Part shown: piece after piece, positions 22,763 to 36,557 of the stretch
Position numbering within the stretch: the stretch's first letter is position 1
Layout: each line of letters begins with the position of its first letter
Assembly: GCA_963277665.1 (NCBI GenBank)
Contig: OY728137.1
Span: forward strand, 1,175,484,670-1,175,548,669
Origin: Viscum album
Lineage: Eukaryota; Streptophyta; Magnoliopsida; Santalales; Viscaceae
Reading direction: 5' to 3'
DNA length: 64,000 nt
Made by a program: the position numbers and the translations under genes
The notes under the pieces: model-generated
Told to the model about the DNA's origin: nothing
The model's input: only the letters and a program-made list of their open reading frames with translations
The model's database searches: none

Positions 22763-24490
22763 TGACACACGCCTGTTGTGGGGAATGAAAAAACAATATT
22801 TAAATTTCATAAGTATATTATAGTAGTTAACTCAAGGAAGTCTCCTGAAGAGGAGTGCACAAAAAAAGAGGTTGTAAATTTTTATTGGTTTTATGAAAAC
22901 AATTGGTTTTAATTAATTTTTAACAAAGTGAGAAAAAAGAATCAGTTTGATTTTATTGGTTTAAAATAATTGATAAATATTGTGATCGGAGTGGGTTTGG
23001 CTAGACCCAGTCTGTGCTATCATGGTTTCCAAGTTTATCCCTTTTTTACCTTTGTCTAGTTAGAGAGAGATTCATCTACCAAGTCCTCTCTATCCCTTGT
23101 AAAAATAATTATGATAATAATATTCCTATTTGAAACCTCAAGTAGGTCTATTCTTCTTCCTGTGTGTGTAGAGAATGTCAAACACTCACCACCCAATCCT
23201 AATCTATTCCATCGTATACAGAATAGAATTGGGAAAAGGGAGATAAATATTATTGAAAAAAGTAATTAAAATAACATAATTAAAAACTAATGCAACTAAA
23301 TTAAAAATTTAAAACTGAATTATGAATTGAAACCAGATTTATAAAGAATAATGGATCTTATTAGATTGAAACACAAGATCTCAAGCAAAACACATAGGTA
23401 TAGCCTCCCCCTTTCTCGACCACTCAATGAAACTACCCCTCCATGGATGGGGAAGTAAAGATGATGTGGGATAGGGGATACATTACAATAAAAGAAAAAT
23501 ACTGAAATGAAATAAATCTAAAGAAGCCCGTCGTTCAATACTTCCCTCGCTTATCGATTGGAGGAAGTGTGGATGGAATGGAATGACTTGAGAGGTGGGA
23601 GCCCCTCTCTTTTTAAAGGAAGAATTTTTACTCACAAGATGGCGCATTGAATTCCCAATTAATGATTTAATAACATGTTTCTACCTTCATTAAAGTTCTT
23701 TATGATTTACTTTTCCATCCACCCTCAAAATTTTAGAGTATTTGGACGCTTGGTGAGGGAGTTATGACCTTTTTACTCTAAGAATTTATTCTGTCTAGGT
23801 AGACTCTCTACATTTCACATATCACACATTAATGACCATGAAAACAGACTCTTCACATGTTTTCTCCTTCATGAAAGTAGTTTATAACTGTCTTTAAAGT
23901 ACAACATAAAAATTTTAGTGTAATTGGACACATCATGTACGAGTTATGAATTTTTTATTGGAGGTTTCTTTTTCTAGATGAAAATTATAGGAAGCTTTAT
24001 TCAATTGATTTTATTCAAAAAACACCATAATGGATTCCAAACTTCATGAAATTTAATTTTTACACGATCCTTTGAGTATTATTTTATCTCCAAGTGGAAT
24101 AAAATCAATTGGAGGTGTGTAGGCTGAGATGTGCTCCCATTACTATGGTGGGGTCCATACTGTCCGCCTAGAAAAATTTTCAACTTCAATGATTTTTTAA
24201 GGCCTCTAGATGCTTGAATAAGCCCTCGGTCTAGAAGAGAAAGATGAAGGAAATATATCAATGAATCTAAAGAAAAGAATAGATCAATTTGGAATTATAT
24301 TTTTAATTAAATGACCAAAATACCCTTGATGTGAAAATCTGTCAAAAATCTATATTTAAGCAACATTCCATTTTTAGCCCAACACACACAAAAAATATTA
24401 AAATCATGCAAATCAGCTCAAATTGAAAAAGTGTATGAGACTAAATCATTTAAAATAATATAAAAAATAATAAAAATATTAGTTCTATCA
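22763..24490 (-). repeat. Athila-like LTR copy 1
   Basis: 1728 bp. The right end, ...CTATCA, joins a CCCCCAC tract that is the polypurine tract on the minus strand. Homologous along its length to copies 2 and 3, including the ACTCAAGGAAGTCTCCTGA block near its left end. Confidence 0.85.
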
Positions 24491-24506
24491 ATTCCCCCAC
24501 ACTTAA
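24491..24506 (-). other. Polypurine tract, Athila-like copy 1
   Basis: The minus-strand reading TTAAGTGTGGGGGAAT directly precedes the LTR; it closely resembles polypurine tracts of Athila elements. An identical tract occurs at 31403-31418. Confidence 0.85.
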
Positions 24507-27049
24507 ACCATGCTTTTCCTCAGGCATGAAATATCAACATTGAAAATTCAAGGGCACCAATGTTACCAATATTTAAATTCCAAAGTAATAAAATCGAAAA
24601 AATTTCAATTTCAAATAAAAATTTCAAATTCCACATAAAATATCAATTTAATTTCCCAATTTTTAAAGAAACAATCAACTCATGATTTTTAATTTTTCCC
24701 TTTGAAAAATTATAGGACTTCACCTTTCATTCATTAATGATCTTAAATTTATTATTATTAAACATTCCATATCATGATTTACCCCTCATGAATCTTTTCT
24801 CTCATCTCTCATGATACAATTCAAGTGGAGTTATTATCATATCATGAGAACATGCTCCTTATCCACAGGATTTTAAATGAACTAATTTCTCCACTTTGTA
24901 AAGATGAAAAGTAAATAAAATCATGAGGAATTTTAAAAAAATTTCAAATGACTCTGTGGCTTAAGGTTGGTGGGAAAATGATTAAAAAAGTTTCAGGCCA
25001 TAAAGAGGAGGCTGGACTCTTAAGTACAATGCATGATTAATTCAAGTGAAAACACAAGAAATTCCTCTCTCAACCCCCTTGAAAATTTTCAAAACAAAAC
25101 CACCCCCTTTTATGACATGGTACATGATCCAAATAATTATTACAATGAATGATATCATCCATGTTCTCCCCATTTTTTTTTGAAAATCTCTAGAAAGGAA
25201 CACCTTTATTTTCATTTTTTTATTTTTTTTTTCATGGAGGATCAGCTAAAAATTGAATACACTGAATGAATGAAAATTAAATCCCTGAATTTTTGATAGA
25301 GACACGAGTCATAAAAGAACGTACAATGAGGAATTCAAGATCATCTCCATTTTCTTCAGTTTTTTGAAGGAGAAATGAATAAAATAAATAAAGCACAATA
25401 AAATGATGACACATGCCCAATTATATTATTATCCACTACCCAAAATATTTACACACACCTCACACCACCCATAAATGATACACATACCACTGAACACACA
25501 TGAAAGGCCCTTCCCCCATAATCAAACTTAAAATATCCATGAAAAAATACTAAAAGTGTGGGTAGGTAAGGAAAAATCGGCTTGTAATGTGGCTTAAAAC
25601 TATAAGGAAATTCATGGATTCTATGGGATAACGAAGGATAAATGTAAGGGTGGGTATTAGGAAAATATGTGGCCAGCCAAAGTAGTGCCTCAATCATTTT
25701 AAATGTGTTTTTTTCAAAATCATAGCTTAGACAAGTTTCAATACAAGTTCTGGTAGGTGACATGTCCCAAGATCACTCAAGAAATATGCTCAAGATAAAA
25801 TAGGAAATATTTAGTCTAGAAATACTCTTGGGAATGAGAATTATTATTTAGAAAAATCACTCATGGCATGATTAATAATAACAAATAAATTCATATGAAT
25901 TTCAGAAATTCAAAACATGAAAGATAATAGGGGAATTTCATTTACATGAATCAATTAATTCCTTCAAATATTGAGTCTTTATTTCAATATATATAATTAA
26001 TTTTAATCATCCAATTCTGCATTTTACTCATTAAATTTCATTAACATTGAATTCTAAAACATGGCATCACTGGATTCCTAAGAAATTAATGTCTCCTAGA
26101 TAAGTCGAGTAAAATATGAATTCAAGTGTGGGCATGAAATTTTAGTTTAATTAAAAAATCATGATTGGAAGGAAAAAATATAGGGAATTAAAATGAAATT
26201 GAATATAGAAGAAAACTCTGTTTAGCAATAATGCTTCAGTCAGGTGGTTCTTGTCATGTTCCATCAGTTCTGTTTTGAAGCACCTTCACAATCTATGTTC
26301 TATTAATTATCTCCATTTTTCATCCTTGCATCATAGAACTCAAATATAAGAATGAAAAAAATGATAATTTAGGCATGTTCAATCATGCTAGAATAAGACT
26401 GAGGGAAATAGTGGACTAAGAAAAAAAGAAAAAAAACATGGGTTTCCTCCTGAAAGTGCTTTTGTTTAATGTCGTTAGCTCGACTCAAAAATTGATTTTT
26501 TTGAAAAATATTTAGAAATACTAGACTAAAAGATTCCCTCCCCCACAATTAATTTAAGTAGTGTCCTCAATGCATTTAGATTGATTTAACATGTATGGAG
26601 ATTTGAAAATGAATCACAGCAAGCAATCAAATGTAAAGGGGAGGTACGACCTCAAGGATTTTATTGATAAACAGGTTGGAGGAGTCTGATATCCTACATC
26701 GGATCTTTCCCATTTCTTAGTAAAGACATGTTATACCAACAAGAGTATGATTTGTGTCCATGGATACCACAACATCATTAAAAACCTTGATTTTTTTCTT
26801 CTGAGATGGTTTTCAATCTTTCCTAATATTTTTTGCTTCCTTATTGTAATATGAACCTCACTATTTTAAGGGGTTGTTGCGTCCTTTGAAAATTCCTCTC
26901 TTCTCTTGATATGGGATATTGACCCTCAATTTTATTCACCCTCAGGAACATGTTTTTTGTTTTTTCCTCCACACATTTAAATAAAATAGGTCCCTTTTGA
27001 AATTGATTGAGTAAAAATGTACCTTTTTCTTATGATCCACTCTTCCCAT
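24507..27049 (-). other. Copy 1 internal region, post-protease, no pol domain seen
   Basis: About 2.5 kb where an autonomous Athila element would carry the start of RT. I find no YVDD-type or integrase motif on the minus strand. The AT-rich sequence aligns with 31419-33950 in copy 2, so the loss predates the duplication. Open frames here (for example 25449-25763) look non-coding. Confidence 0.6.
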
Positions 27050-29640
27050 TGGTTTGAGAATATACTTTACATACCTCTTCAGTGTTAATGGGGTTTTACC
27101 TAACCTTGTTCATCTAATGTTCCATAGTAAGGCATATGGAATGCTTCTCGGCCAGTTCTTCTTCCTTTGTAGAAAGTTACTTTTGGAGATCTGTGATAAT
27201 ATTTTCATGTTCAGCCTCCTTGATTTTATACTTCTCGATCTCAACATCTCCTGATTTTGATTCTCTAACCTCTTCTAATAAACTATCCAAGAATTATGAG
27301 GTTGTATCTTCTAAATTTCTATTTGTTTCTTTTCCTTATTTGTGGTAGGTTTCATTTATTGAATGAACATATGAATTTTTTTCCCTAGATTAGAGTATAT
27401 TGAAATGCACTCAACTATCTCCGAGCCCTATTGAGAATGTTCCCTCATGCACATTGATGATGGTATTTGTAGTCTTTAAGAATGGTATCCCCAAGAGTAT
27501 GGGTGAGTGTGATGGACTACTATATTCTTCCATTTTTAGCACATAAAAGTCAGCTGAGAATAGTAGATATTTGACCTTTACATGAACATATTCTAGAACA
27601 CATACTGGGAAAACTATGGATCTGTTTGCGAGCTGGACCACCACTCTAGTAGGCTTCAATTTTCCAATTTGCAAAGATGTAAATACTGAGTGAGGAATAA
27701 CATTTATTGAAGCTCTAAGAACACATAGTGAATCAGAAAAATTTAAACAACCAATGGTGCAGGGAATATATAATGTCCATATATCTTGAAATTTTTGTGG
27801 TATTGGTGGTGTGATCAGGGCTGAAACACTTCTTCCCAAGTTGATCCTTTCATTCCCATCCAGCCTCTTTATTTTAGTGCACAACTCCTTCAGAAATTTT
27901 GTATACTTAGGGATTTGTCATATTTCCTCAAGCAGTGGTATGTTAATCTCCACTTTTTGGAATGTTTCATATATTTCCCATTGAATTCGTTATTCTTCAC
28001 CCTTATTTAATTTAACTAATGCAGATGAGGATAGTGATGGGATATCCTTTCCCCCCTTCGTTGTTTTTTCAAAGGCATTTATGGTGTTTTCTTCCAGAAC
28101 CTTGTTATTTCTACCTTTTTGTTATGGTTTCTTTATTATAGATTGATGGGTTGAGCTTTAGGATTCTTCTTGGAATCATCATCCTCACATTGTTCAGGTG
28201 GTGTGATCTCCTTCCCTCTTTGGTTTGTGATTGCACCGACATTATCCTTTGGATTTGGAACTTTATGTGCTGGGAGTTTACCTTGGTTCTTGGTTAGAAT
28301 GTCCATTAGGCTTGAAAATTAATCAGTTAGATCATTCAATTTTATCTTCCATTCCTGAAACTTTCATCTTCAATTGTTGATCTTTATTTTTTGGTACACT
28401 TGTGGATGGTTGCTCATAATTATTTCACCAGAAATGTGGCGGTTAGAATGTTTGTTGTTGATGATAGGACTGTATGTAAGGTTGTTGGAATGGTGCCAGG
28501 TTCTGATATTGCTGCTAAAAAGGTGGTCTGGCTTGATTTTGTTGAAATACATACCCTAGTTGGGTATGATGTTAGAATTGCCTTTGTTGATAGGCTATAA
28601 CACAACATTCTATCTCCTACACTTCTAGAGATTGATTAGTGTAATGATAAGTAGAAGAGCATAAAACACATACCTGAATCGAGCCTTGTTTTTCCTTTAC
28701 ATGGTTCACAACAATTTCTCTCAAAACACTAGTCATTTCCTTAAGTGTTTCTTCAAGTAAGGGTGCGGAAGAATCTGAAGTCCTTACCTCATAGATGCCT
28801 CTGGTGCTCGTACCTATGGTGCCAAACTACTGTGAGTTTTGTGCTATCTTTTCAATCAGTCCTTTGGTATCCAATGGTGACTTTTCAATCAAGGATCCTC
28901 CAGATGACGCATCTCGAAAGTTTCAATCATTTTCGAGCAATCCTTGATAGAATAAAACAATGAAATGGTGTTCTTACACAGTCTGATGTGGACATATGGT
29001 GCAGATCTTCTTGAATCTCTCCCAGTACTCATAAAGTGTTTCACCAGTCGATTGGTGAATGACATAGATCCCTTTTCAAATATCTATTCTCCTGGATGTG
29101 GGGAAAAAACTTTACATGAATCATCTTTGAAGATCTTCTCAGTCTTGGACTTATCCTAGTTGTCGACTGTACAACCATTCCTTTGCTGCTCCCTCAAGTG
29201 AGAAGGGGAATACCCTCCAATTTACCTATTCTTCTACAACACCTCGGGGTCTGCAGCTGGAGTAAACATTTGTAAATTCCTAGATATGCCTTTTGGGGTC
29301 TTTACCTATAAGACCATGTAATTTAGGAATAATTTTAATCATGTTAATACATAATTCAAAATCATTTTCTAAGGTAGGTATAACTAGTTGATTTCGTTTG
29401 GTTAGCCAATTGTAGTGCACAAAGATCGTGAAAAGTTTGGTTGGGATTTCTAGAAATTAGAGGTTTAGAGTGATCACTGGATGTGTCACTTGAATATGTT
29501 AAGTGAATTTATTCAAACTATATTTGAAAATTTTTATTTCTCAATTGGGTTATTATTTTCTCAATTTCTGGATCAAATCCAATTAAATAGTTATTCGAAC
29601 TACGAGTCATTCAAAAAATAAATGTTTTTAAAGGGTTTTG
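27050..29640 (-). pseudogene. Athila-like gag-protease remnant, copy 1
   Basis: Decayed polyprotein read right to left. The gag part (about 28100-29600) includes an AAKEWLY block and GETLYEYWERFKKICT near 29000-29230, matching the Retrotrans_gag fold that forms the particle, but with several in-frame stops. The longest open piece, 27411-27884 (157 residues), spans the Athila linker (CTKIKRLDGNERINLGRSVS) and the retropepsin-like protease (ASINVIP, KPTRVVVQLANRS, PILLGIPFLKT). The catalytic D-L-G triad before the Ser is replaced (VLRAS), so this protease would be dead. Family is confident; exact ends are not. Confidence 0.8.
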
Positions 29641-29650
29641 AGGCACTACC

Positions 29651-29668
29651 TCCCTAGAAATGGTGCCA
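29651..29668 (-). other. Primer-binding site, Athila-like copy 1
   Basis: The minus-strand reading TGGCACCATTTCTAGGGA, four bases after the LTR, resembles the TGGCGCCGTTGCCGGGGA-type site of Athila elements. A close match occurs at 58242-58259 next to another LTR. The equivalent in copy 2 (near 36537-36555) is too diverged to call. Confidence 0.7.
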
Positions 29669-29672
29669 AGTT

Positions 29673-31402
29673 TGACGCACACCTATTGCGGGGCATGAAA
29701 AATATATATTTAAATTTCCTAAGTATATTATAGTAGTTAACTCAAGGAAGTATCCTGAAGAGGAGTGCACACAAAATGAGGTTGGCACTATTTATTGGTT
29801 TTATGAAAAAAATTTATTTTAATTAATTTTAAAAAAATCGAGGAAAAAGAATTAGTTTTATTTTATTGGTTTAAAACAACTGAGAAATATGGCGATCCGA
29901 GTGGGTTTGGATAGACCCAGTGCTGTGCTATCATGGTTTCCAAGTTTGTCATACTTTTTTTGTCTAGTTAGAGAGAGATTCATCTACCGAGTCATATCTA
30001 TCCCTTGAATAAATATTTATGATAATAATATTCCTATTTTAAATCTCAATTAGGTATATTCTCCTCCTCATGTGCGTAACTACTGTCAAACTCTCACCAC
30101 CCAATCCTAATCTATTCCACCGTATACAGAAGAGAATTGGGTGGAGGGAGATAAATATTATTGAACAAAGAAATTAAAATAATATAATTAAAACCTAATT
30201 CAACAACATTCAGAATTTAAAACTTAATTATGAATTGAAACTATATTTTGAAAGAAGAAGGGATCTTATTAAATTGAGACACAAGAACTCAAGCAAAGCA
30301 CATAGGTATAGCCTCCCCCTTTTCCAACCACTCAATGAAACTACCCCTCCATGGATGGGGAAGTCGAGATGATGTGGGAGAAGGGATGCATTACAATAAA
30401 AGGAAAATAATGAAATGAAATAAATCTAAAGAAGGCTGTCATCCAATGCTTCCCCTCACCGGTAAATTGGAGGAAATGTGGATGGAATGGAAGGACTTGA
30501 GAGGTGGAAGCTCCTCTCTTTTTATAGGAAGAATTTGTTCTCTACAATTTGGTATGTTGAATCCAAAATTAATGATCAAATAACATGTTGTCACCTTCAT
30601 TAAAGTTCTTTAATATTTCCTTTTCCATCCACCCTAAAAATTTCAGTGTATTTGGATGCTTGGTGAGGGATTAATGACCATTTTACTCTAAGCATTTATT
30701 CTGTGCAGGCAGACTCTCTATATTTCACATATCACGCATTAATGACCATGAAAACAGCTTCTTAATGTGTTTTATCCTTCATGAAAGTTTTTTATAATTG
30801 TATTTATAGGATACCCTAAAAATTTATGTATAATTGGATACATAATTTATGAGTTATGAATTTTTTATCAGAGGTTTATTTTTTTAGATGAAATTTCCAG
30901 GAAGCTTACTTCAGTTGAGTTCATTCAAAGGCCATCATAATGGATTCCAAACTACATGAAATTTATTTTTTTCATGATACTTTGAGTCTTATTTCATCTC
31001 CAAGTATAATCACCTCAATTAGAGGTGTGTAGGCCGAGATGTGTTTCCGTTATTGTGGTGGGGTCCATGCTACCTGCCTAGAAAAAGCTTCAAATTCATT
31101 GATTTTTTAAGACCTCTAGATGCTTGAATCAGCCCCTAGTCTATAATAGAAAGATTAAGTAAATATATAAAGGATTATAAAAAAGTAATAATAATTAAAT
31201 TTTGAATTATATTTTTAATGAAATGACCAAAATACTCTTGATGTTAAAATCTGTCAAAAATCCAGATTTAAGCAACATTCCATTTTTAGCCCAACATACA
31301 CTAAAAATATTAAAATCATGAAAATCAGCTCAAATTGAAAAAGTGTATGAGATTAAATCATTGAAAATAATATAAAAAATGATGAAAATATTATCTCTAT
31401 TA
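29673..31402 (-). repeat. Athila-like LTR copy 2 (shared)
   Basis: 1730 bp. It is the 5' LTR of internal copy 1 and the 3' LTR of internal copy 2. Its right end reads CTATTA where copies 1 and 3 have CTATCA. Confidence 0.85.
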
Positions 31403-31418
31403 ATTCCCCCACACTTAA
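31403..31418 (-). other. Polypurine tract, Athila-like copy 2
   Basis: Same sequence as in copy 1 and in the same position against the LTR. Confidence 0.85.
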
Positions 31419-33949
31419 ACCATGCTTTTACTTAGGAATGAAATCTCAACATTGAAAATCTAAGGGCACCAATTTTAACAATATTTAAATTCCAAAGCAA
31501 TAAAATCTAAAAAAAATCAATTTCAAATATTTTTTTTAAATTCCACATAAAATATCAATATAATTTCCCAATTTTCCAAGAAATAATCAACTCATGCATT
31601 TTACTTGTACCCTTTGAAAAATTATGGGACTTCTTCTTTCATTCATTAATGCTCCACAATTAATTATTATTAAACATGCCGTATCATGATTTACCTCACA
31701 TGAATATTTTCTTTCATCTCTTATGATACAATTCAAGTGGATTTATTCTCATATCACGAGAACATGATTCTTATATATAGTCTTGTAAATGAACTAATTT
31801 CTCCACTTTATAAAGATGAAAAATACATAAAATAATGAGGATTTTAAAAAAATGTTCAAATGAATATATGGCTTAAGGTTGGTGGGAAAATGATTAAAAA
31901 AGTTTCAGGCCAAAAAGAGGAGGCTGGACTCTTAAGTACAATGCATGATTAATTCAAGTGAAAACACAGAAAATTCCTCTCTCAATCCCCCTTGAAAATG
32001 TTAAAAACAACACCACCCCTTTTTATGACATGGTACATGATCCTAATAATGATTACAATGAATGATATAATCTATGTTCTCCCTGTTTTTTTGAAAATCT
32101 CTAAAAAATCACGACTTTATTTTCATTTTTTTTTCACGGAGGATGAGATGAAAATTGAATACAATTAATGAATGAAAATTCAAGCCCTTAATTTTTGAGA
32201 GGGACATGAGTCATTAAAGAAAGTATAATGAGGAATTCAAGCTCATCACTATTTTTCTTCATTTTTTTGAAGGAGAAATGGATGAAAAAAATAAAGTACA
32301 ATGAAATGATGACACATGCCTAATTATCTTATTATAAACTACCAAAAATATTGAAACACACCTCAAACCACCCATAAATGATACAAATACCAATGAATTT
32401 ACACAAAATGCCTTTCCCCACACTCAAACTTGAAATATCCATGCAAAATACTAAAAGTGTAGGTAGGTAAGGAAAAATCGTCTTGTAAGGTGGATTAAAC
32501 TTATAAGGAAATTCATGGATTCTATTGGCTAATGAAGGATAAATGTAAGGGTGGGTATTAGGAAAATATGTGGGTATCCAAAGTAGTGCCTCAATCATTT
32601 TAAATGTGTTCTTTCACAGTTATAGATTCAACAAGTTTCAATACAAATTCTGGTAGGTGACATGTCCCAAGATCACTCAAGAAATATGCTCATGATAAAA
32701 TAGAAAATTTTTGGTCTAAAAATACTCTCAGGAATGAGAATTATTATTTGGTAAATTCACTCATGGCATGATTAATAATAACAAATCAATTAACATAAAT
32801 TTATGAAATTCAAAGCATGAAAGATAGTAGGGAAATTTCATTTACATGGATCAATTAATTCCTTCAAATACCGAGTATTTATTTAAATATCCATACTTCA
32901 TTTTAATCATAAAATTATTCATTTTACTCATTAAATTTCATTAACATTTAATTCTAAAACACAGAATCACTGGATTCCTAAGAAATGTATTTCTCCTAGA
33001 TAAGTTGAGTAAAATATAAATTCAAGTTTGGGCATGAAATTTTAGTTTAATTCAAAAATCAAAATTTTAGGGAAAAAATATAGGGAATTAAAATGATATT
33101 TAATGTAAAAGAAAACTCCCTTTAGCAATGATTCTTCAGTCAGGTGGTTTTTGTCATGTTCCTTCAGTTCTATTTTAAAGCACCTTCACAATCTGTGTTC
33201 TGTTAAGTATCTCCATTTCCATCCTTACATCATGGAACTAAAATATAAGAATGAAAACAAATGATAAAGCAAGCATGTTAAATCATGCTAGAATATGACT
33301 GAGGGAAATAGTGGACTAAGAAAAAAAATAACATGGGTTGCCTCCTGGAAGCGTTTTTGTTTAATGTCATTAGCTCAACTCAAAAATTTATTTTTTTTGA
33401 AAAATATTTAGAAATCCTAGACTACAAGATTCCCTCCACCAAACTTAATTTATGCAGTGTCCTCAATGTATTTAAATTGATTTAACATGTATTAATATTT
33501 GAAAATGAATCAAAAAAAGCAATCAAATGTAAAGGGGAGGTATGACCTGACGAATTTTATTGATAAACAGGTTGGGGGAGTCTGATCTCCTACACTAGAT
33601 CTTTCCTATTTTCTATTAAAGAAATGTTGTACTAACAAGAGTATGATTTGTTTCCACGGATACCACAACACCAGAAAAACCCTTGAATTTTTTTTCTTAT
33701 GAGATGGTTTTCAATATTTCCTGATATTTTTTGCTTCCTTGTTGTAATATGAACCTCACTCTTTTAAGGGTTTGTGGTGTCCTTTGAAAATTCCTCTCTT
33801 CTCTTGATGTGGGAGATTAACCCTCAATTTTCTTTACTCACACAAACATGGTTTTTGTTTTTTCCTATTCAAATTTAAATAAAATAGGTCTCTTTTGAAA
33901 TTGATTGAGTACATATTTAGCATTTTCTTATGATCCACTCATCCCATTG
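31419..33949 (-). other. Copy 2 internal region, post-protease, no pol domain seen
   Basis: Homologous to 24507-27049. No RT, RNase H or integrase motif is seen on either strand; the 88-residue minus frame at 32332-32598 corresponds to the one at 25449-25763 and looks like a chance frame in a conserved repeat. Confidence 0.6.
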
Positions 33950-36510
33950 GTTTGAGAATATCATTTACATAACTCTTCAGTGTTAATGGGGTTTTCCCTA
34001 ACCTTTTTCATCTCATGTTCCATAGTAAGGGATATTGAATAATTATCAGATAGTTTTTCTTCCTTTGAAGTAAGTTCCTTCTATAGATCCATGATAATCT
34101 TTTCATGTTCATACTTCTTGTGTTTATACTTCTTGATCTCAACATATTCTCCTGATTTTGATTCTCCAACCTCTTTTAACAAACTATCCAAGAATTCTGA
34201 GGTTATCTCTTCTAAATTTTTAGTTGGTTCTTTTACCTCTTTATGGTAGATTGAATTTATTGAATGAACATCTGATAGAATATTCCTAGATTCAATTATA
34301 TTGAAATGCACTCGACTATCTTCGAGCTCCATTGAGATTGTTCCCTTGTTCAAATTGATGACGGTCTTTGCAGTCTTTAAGAATAGTCTCCCCAAGATGA
34401 TGGGTGAGTGTGATTAATTCCTATCTTCTTCCATTATCAGCACATAAAAGTCACCTGGGAACAGTAGATATTTGACCTTTATAAGAACATCTTCTAGAAC
34501 ACCTAATGGGAAAGCTATGGATCTGTTTGTGAGTTGTACCACCACTCTAGTAGGCTTCAATTTTCCAATCTTTAATGATGTAAATATTGAGTGAGGTATA
34601 AAATTTATTGAATCTCCTAGATCAAATAGTGAATCAAAAAAATTTAAACAACCAATGGTGTAGGTAATAGAGAATGTTCCTAGATCTTGACATTTTTGTA
34701 GTATCGGTGGTGTGAACAGGGCTGAAACACTTCTTCCCAAGTTGATCCTTTCATTCCCATCAAGTCTTCTTCTTTTAGTGCACAACTCCTTTAGAAATTT
34801 TTCATACTTAGGGATTTTTCATATTGCCTCAAGTAGTGGGATGTTAATATCCACTTTATGGAATGTTTCCTTTATTTTCCATTGAAGTCATTCTTCTTCA
34901 CTCTTATTCGATTCAACTAATGCAGATGGGAATGGTGATGAGATATCTTTTTTCTCCCTTTGTTGTTTTTGCAAAGGAATTTCTGGTCTTTCCTTCCCGA
35001 ACCTTGTTATTTCTCCCTTATTGTTATGGTTTCCTTCTTCTGGATGGATAGTTTGAGTTTTAGATGGTTTCTTGGAATCATCATCCTCACATTTTTCAGG
35101 TGGTGTGAGCTTTTTCCTTCTTCAAGTTGTGATTGCACTAACATTCTCCTTTGTATTTTGAACTATTTATGCTAGGATTTTACCTTGGTTATTGGTTAGA
35201 ACATCCATTAGGCTTAAAAATTGATCAGTTAGCTAGTCAATTTTATCTTCCATTCTTAAAACTTTCATCTTCAATTGTTGATATTCATTTTTTGGTGCAC
35301 TTGTGGATTGTTTCTCATAATTATTTCATTGGAAAGGTGGAAGTTCAAATGTTTTTTGTTCATAGTAGGACTTATTGTAAGGTTATTGTAATGGTTCCAT
35401 GTTCTAATATTTCTACTGAAAAGGTGGCCTGGTTTTATTTTCTTGAAATTCATACCTTGGTTAGGTCCGAGGTTAGAATTTCATTTGCTGATAGGCTGTA
35501 GCACAACATTCTATCTCCTACACTTCTGGACATTGATCAGTGTAATGATAAGTAGAAGAGCATAAACCACATACCTGACTCGAGACTTGTTGTTCCTTCA
35601 CATGGTTCACAAAAATTTGTCTCATAACACTAGTCATTTCCTTAAGTGTTGCTTCAAGTAAGGGTGAGGAAGAATCTGAAGTCCTTACCTCATGGATTCC
35701 TCTAGTGCTCGTACCTCTGGTTCCAAATTATTGCAAGTTTTGTGCAATATTTTCAATCAGTCATCTGGCATATGCTGGTGACTTTTCAATCAAGGCTCCT
35801 CCAGATGACGTGTCTAGAAAGTTTCAATCATTTTCGAGAAATCCTTGATAGAAGAAAATAATTAAATGATGTTCTTACATAGTCTAATGTGGACAGCTGG
35901 CGTAGAGCTTCTTGAATCACTCCTAGTACTCATAAAGTGTTTCACCAGTTGATTGAAGAATGACATAGATCGCTTTTCAGATATTTGTGCTCTTAGATGT
36001 GGGAAAAAACCTTTGCATGAAGCATCTTTGAAGATCTTCCCAGTCTTGGACTTCTCCTGGTTGTAGACTGTACAACCATTTCTTTGCTACTCTCTTGAGT
36101 GAGAAGGGAAATGACCTCCACTTTACCTATTCTTCTGCAACACCTTAGGGTATAAATATGGAGCACGCATTTGTAAATTCATAGATATTCCTGTTGGGGT
36201 TTTCACCTAAAAGACCATGGAATTTAGAAATAATTTGAATCATGTCAATAGGCAATTCAAAATCATTTTATAAGGTAGGGATAACTAGTTTATTTTTTTG
36301 GTTAGAGAATTGAGGTGCACAAATAATTTGAAAAGTTTGGTTAGGATTTTCAGCCATTGGAGGTTTATAGTGATCACTGGATGTGTCACTTGAATCTATT
36401 AAGTGAATTTCTTCAAACTCTATTTGCAATTTTTTCTTTTTCAATTGGGTTATTGTTTTTTCAATTTCTGGATCAAATTTAATTAAATTTTTATTCAAAA
36501 TATGGTTCAT
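33950..36510 (-). pseudogene. Athila-like gag-protease remnant, copy 2
   Basis: Homologous to copy 1. An ATG at 36508-36510 opens an 80-residue N-terminal piece with FDPEIEKTITQLKKKK and an ICAPQF segment, similar to Athila gag N-termini. The protease lies at 34414-34785 (CTKRRRLDGNERINLGRSVS; DLGDSINFIP keeps the catalytic D-L-G) and continues at 34081-34395 (GRLFLKTAKTVINLNKGT) after one in-frame TAA at 34414-34416. The C-terminal piece runs into a Lys-rich tail. Copy 1 is broken at other points, so both copies decayed independently. No pol follows. Confidence 0.8.
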
Positions 36511-36557
36511 TAAAAAAAATTATTTTAAAGGGTTTTCCCTGGAAAAAAATCTAATTT

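Noticed and set aside
28374..28600. Plus-strand open frames in Athila copy 1
   Set aside because: They are antisense shadows of the minus-strand gag C-terminal region.
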